A DNA stretch of 7,683 bases from positions 1 through 7,683 of the forward strand of contig CAMYZK010000111.1 of NCBI GenBank assembly GCA_947303825.1, written 5' to 3'. The notes under the pieces are model-generated. The model did not search any database. It worked only from the letters and a program-made list of their open reading frames with translations, and was not told where the DNA came from. Every line of letters begins with the position of its first letter. Position 1 is the first letter of the stretch. The position numbers and the translations under genes are program-made. Positions 7,259-7,683 of the stretch are shown one piece after another. The stretch comes from an uncultured Prevotella sp. (lineage in GTDB: Bacteria > Bacteroidota > Bacteroidia > Bacteroidales > Bacteroidaceae).

Positions 7259-7272
7259 TTTGCGGCCGCAAA
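7259..7272. repeat. 14-bp perfect GC-rich palindrome over the TPR operon promoter
   Basis: TTTGCGGCCGCAAA is a perfect palindrome, set in AT-rich intergenic DNA. Its right-hand end overlaps the TTTG of the minus-strand -7 box, and its centre lies where transcription of the TPR operon should begin. It could be an operator or a 5'-end RNA hairpin; it could also be chance. Confidence 0.5.
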
Positions 7273-7300
7273 ATTACTGAAATTCTTGCAGATATTGAAA
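7269..7300 (-). promoter_or_regulatory. Bacteroidetes-type promoter of the TPR-ribH-DUF2723 gene group
   Basis: On the minus strand TAATTTTG (7276-7269) is an exact TAnnTTTG box; 20 bp upstream lies TTTC (7300-7297), a one-base miss to TTTG. Transcription would start near 7262, giving a leader of about 45 nt before ATG 7218. The leader is T-rich on the plus strand, that is A-rich in the mRNA (7219-7246), as often seen before Bacteroidetes start codons. No second promoter was found before ribH, DUF2723 or the deacetylase gene. Confidence 0.6.
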
Positions 7301-7316
7301 TTTATTTCGTACTTTT

Positions 7317-7348
7317 TTTGTTTTTAACCATTAAAAGCAGTAATTTTG
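7317..7348 (+). promoter_or_regulatory. Bacteroidetes-type promoter of recF
   Basis: TTTG (7317-7320), a 20-bp spacer and TAATTTTG (7341-7348) fit the phylum consensus with one extra spacer base. The -7 box is identical to that of the divergent TPR promoter. Transcription should start near 7355, about 45 nt before the GTG start codon. The two promoters are back to back, with 16 bp between their upstream boxes. Confidence 0.68.
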
Positions 7349-7399
7349 CACAAAAATTCACACTATAAGGGGTGGATAACAGTAAAAAAAGCTACTCAA

Positions 7400-7683
7400 G
7401 TGTTTCTAGAGCACCTCTCCATAACCAACTATAGGAACCTGTCGGCGGCAGAGCTTTTCTTCTCGCCAAAGATAAATTGTCTTATCGGTCCCAATGGTGC
7501 CGGAAAGACAAACGTGCTCGATGCCATCTACTTCCTTTCTTTCTGCCATTCGGCCACAACGGTACAAGACTCGCTGGTGGTGCGTCATGGCCAGGAGCTG
7601 TTTGTGCTGGAAGGTCTCTACGCAGCCGACCCTTCTCCCCTGAGAGTCTTCTGTGGCATGAAGGCGGGAACGAAGAAGCACTT
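7400..7683 (+). CDS. recF: DNA replication and repair protein RecF, N-terminal part
   Basis: RecF is an ABC/SMC-type ATPase that, with RecO and RecR, loads RecA at single-strand gaps next to double-strand DNA. The first 94 codons are visible; the family is about 360-370 residues, so most of the gene lies beyond the right edge. The frame reads FLEHLSITNYRNLSAAEL at residues 2-19, then the Walker A loop G30-PNGAGK-T37, followed by NVLDAIYFLSFCHS, a strongly RecF-like stretch. The start is GTG 7400: there is no in-frame ATG upstream before the promoter, and this start puts the conserved LxxxNYRN segment at residues 6-13, as in other RecF proteins. A search limited to ATG starts misses this gene. 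It is divergent from the TPR-ribH group. The ATP-binding residues are intact. Confidence 0.92.
   Translation, partial: MFLEHLSITNYRNLSAAELFFSPKINCLIGPNGAGKTNVLDAIYFLSFCHSATTVQDSLVVRHGQELFVLEGLYAADPSPLRVFCGMKAGTKKH

Noticed and set aside
7262..7269. NotI recognition site as a sign of a cloning or assembly junction
   Set aside because: Promoters on both sides fit the same phylum, and a recF / TPR-ribH arrangement is expected in Bacteroidetes, so the DNA looks continuous.
7219..7399. FMN riboswitch before the ribH-containing operon
   Set aside because: The leader between the predicted start (~7262) and ATG 7218 is only ~45 nt and has no room for, or motif of, the RFN element.

Overview
The window looks like ordinary chromosomal DNA from a member of the Bacteroidales, most likely a Prevotella-type organism. 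Three things point there. The intergenic gaps carry the Bacteroidetes housekeeping promoter (TTTG, 19-20 bp, TAnnTTTG) instead of -35/-10 boxes. Shine-Dalgarno sequences are absent before the starts. The gene content also fits: a 1200-residue DUF2723 membrane protein, and a lumazine synthase plus a membrane-anchored TPR protein divergent from recF. The genus is an inference, not a proof.

Layout from left to right. Positions 1-1129 (minus) hold the N-terminal ~376 codons of an AldA-type aldehyde dehydrogenase, cut by the window edge. A 127-bp gap holds two back-to-back promoters, one for aldA and one for a plus-strand low-molecular-weight protein tyrosine phosphatase (1257-1709). The phosphatase promoter lies so close to its ATG that the mRNA is probably leaderless. 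The phosphatase converges on, and overlaps by 11 bp, a NodB-type polysaccharide deacetylase (1699-2313, minus). The deacetylase is the last of four co-directional minus-strand genes: TPR protein (6472-7218), ribH (5998-6468), DUF2723 GT-C-type membrane protein (2334-5936) and deacetylase. Gaps between them are 3, 61 and 20 bp, and no convincing internal promoter or terminator was seen, so one operon is plausible. A 181-bp gap then carries divergent promoters for the TPR gene and for recF, which starts at GTG 7400 and runs off the right edge.

Functionally the window mixes aldehyde oxidation, riboflavin synthesis, DNA repair and envelope or glycan functions (DUF2723 protein, deacetylase, perhaps the phosphatase and TPR protein). 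I see no mobile element, CRISPR array, tRNA, rRNA or defence system. I also see no clearly new biological system. The points most worth a second look are the probable leaderless phosphatase transcript, a pair of mutually exclusive hairpins at the end of the DUF2723 gene, a GC-rich palindrome on the TPR promoter, and the possible functional link between the DUF2723 protein and the deacetylase.
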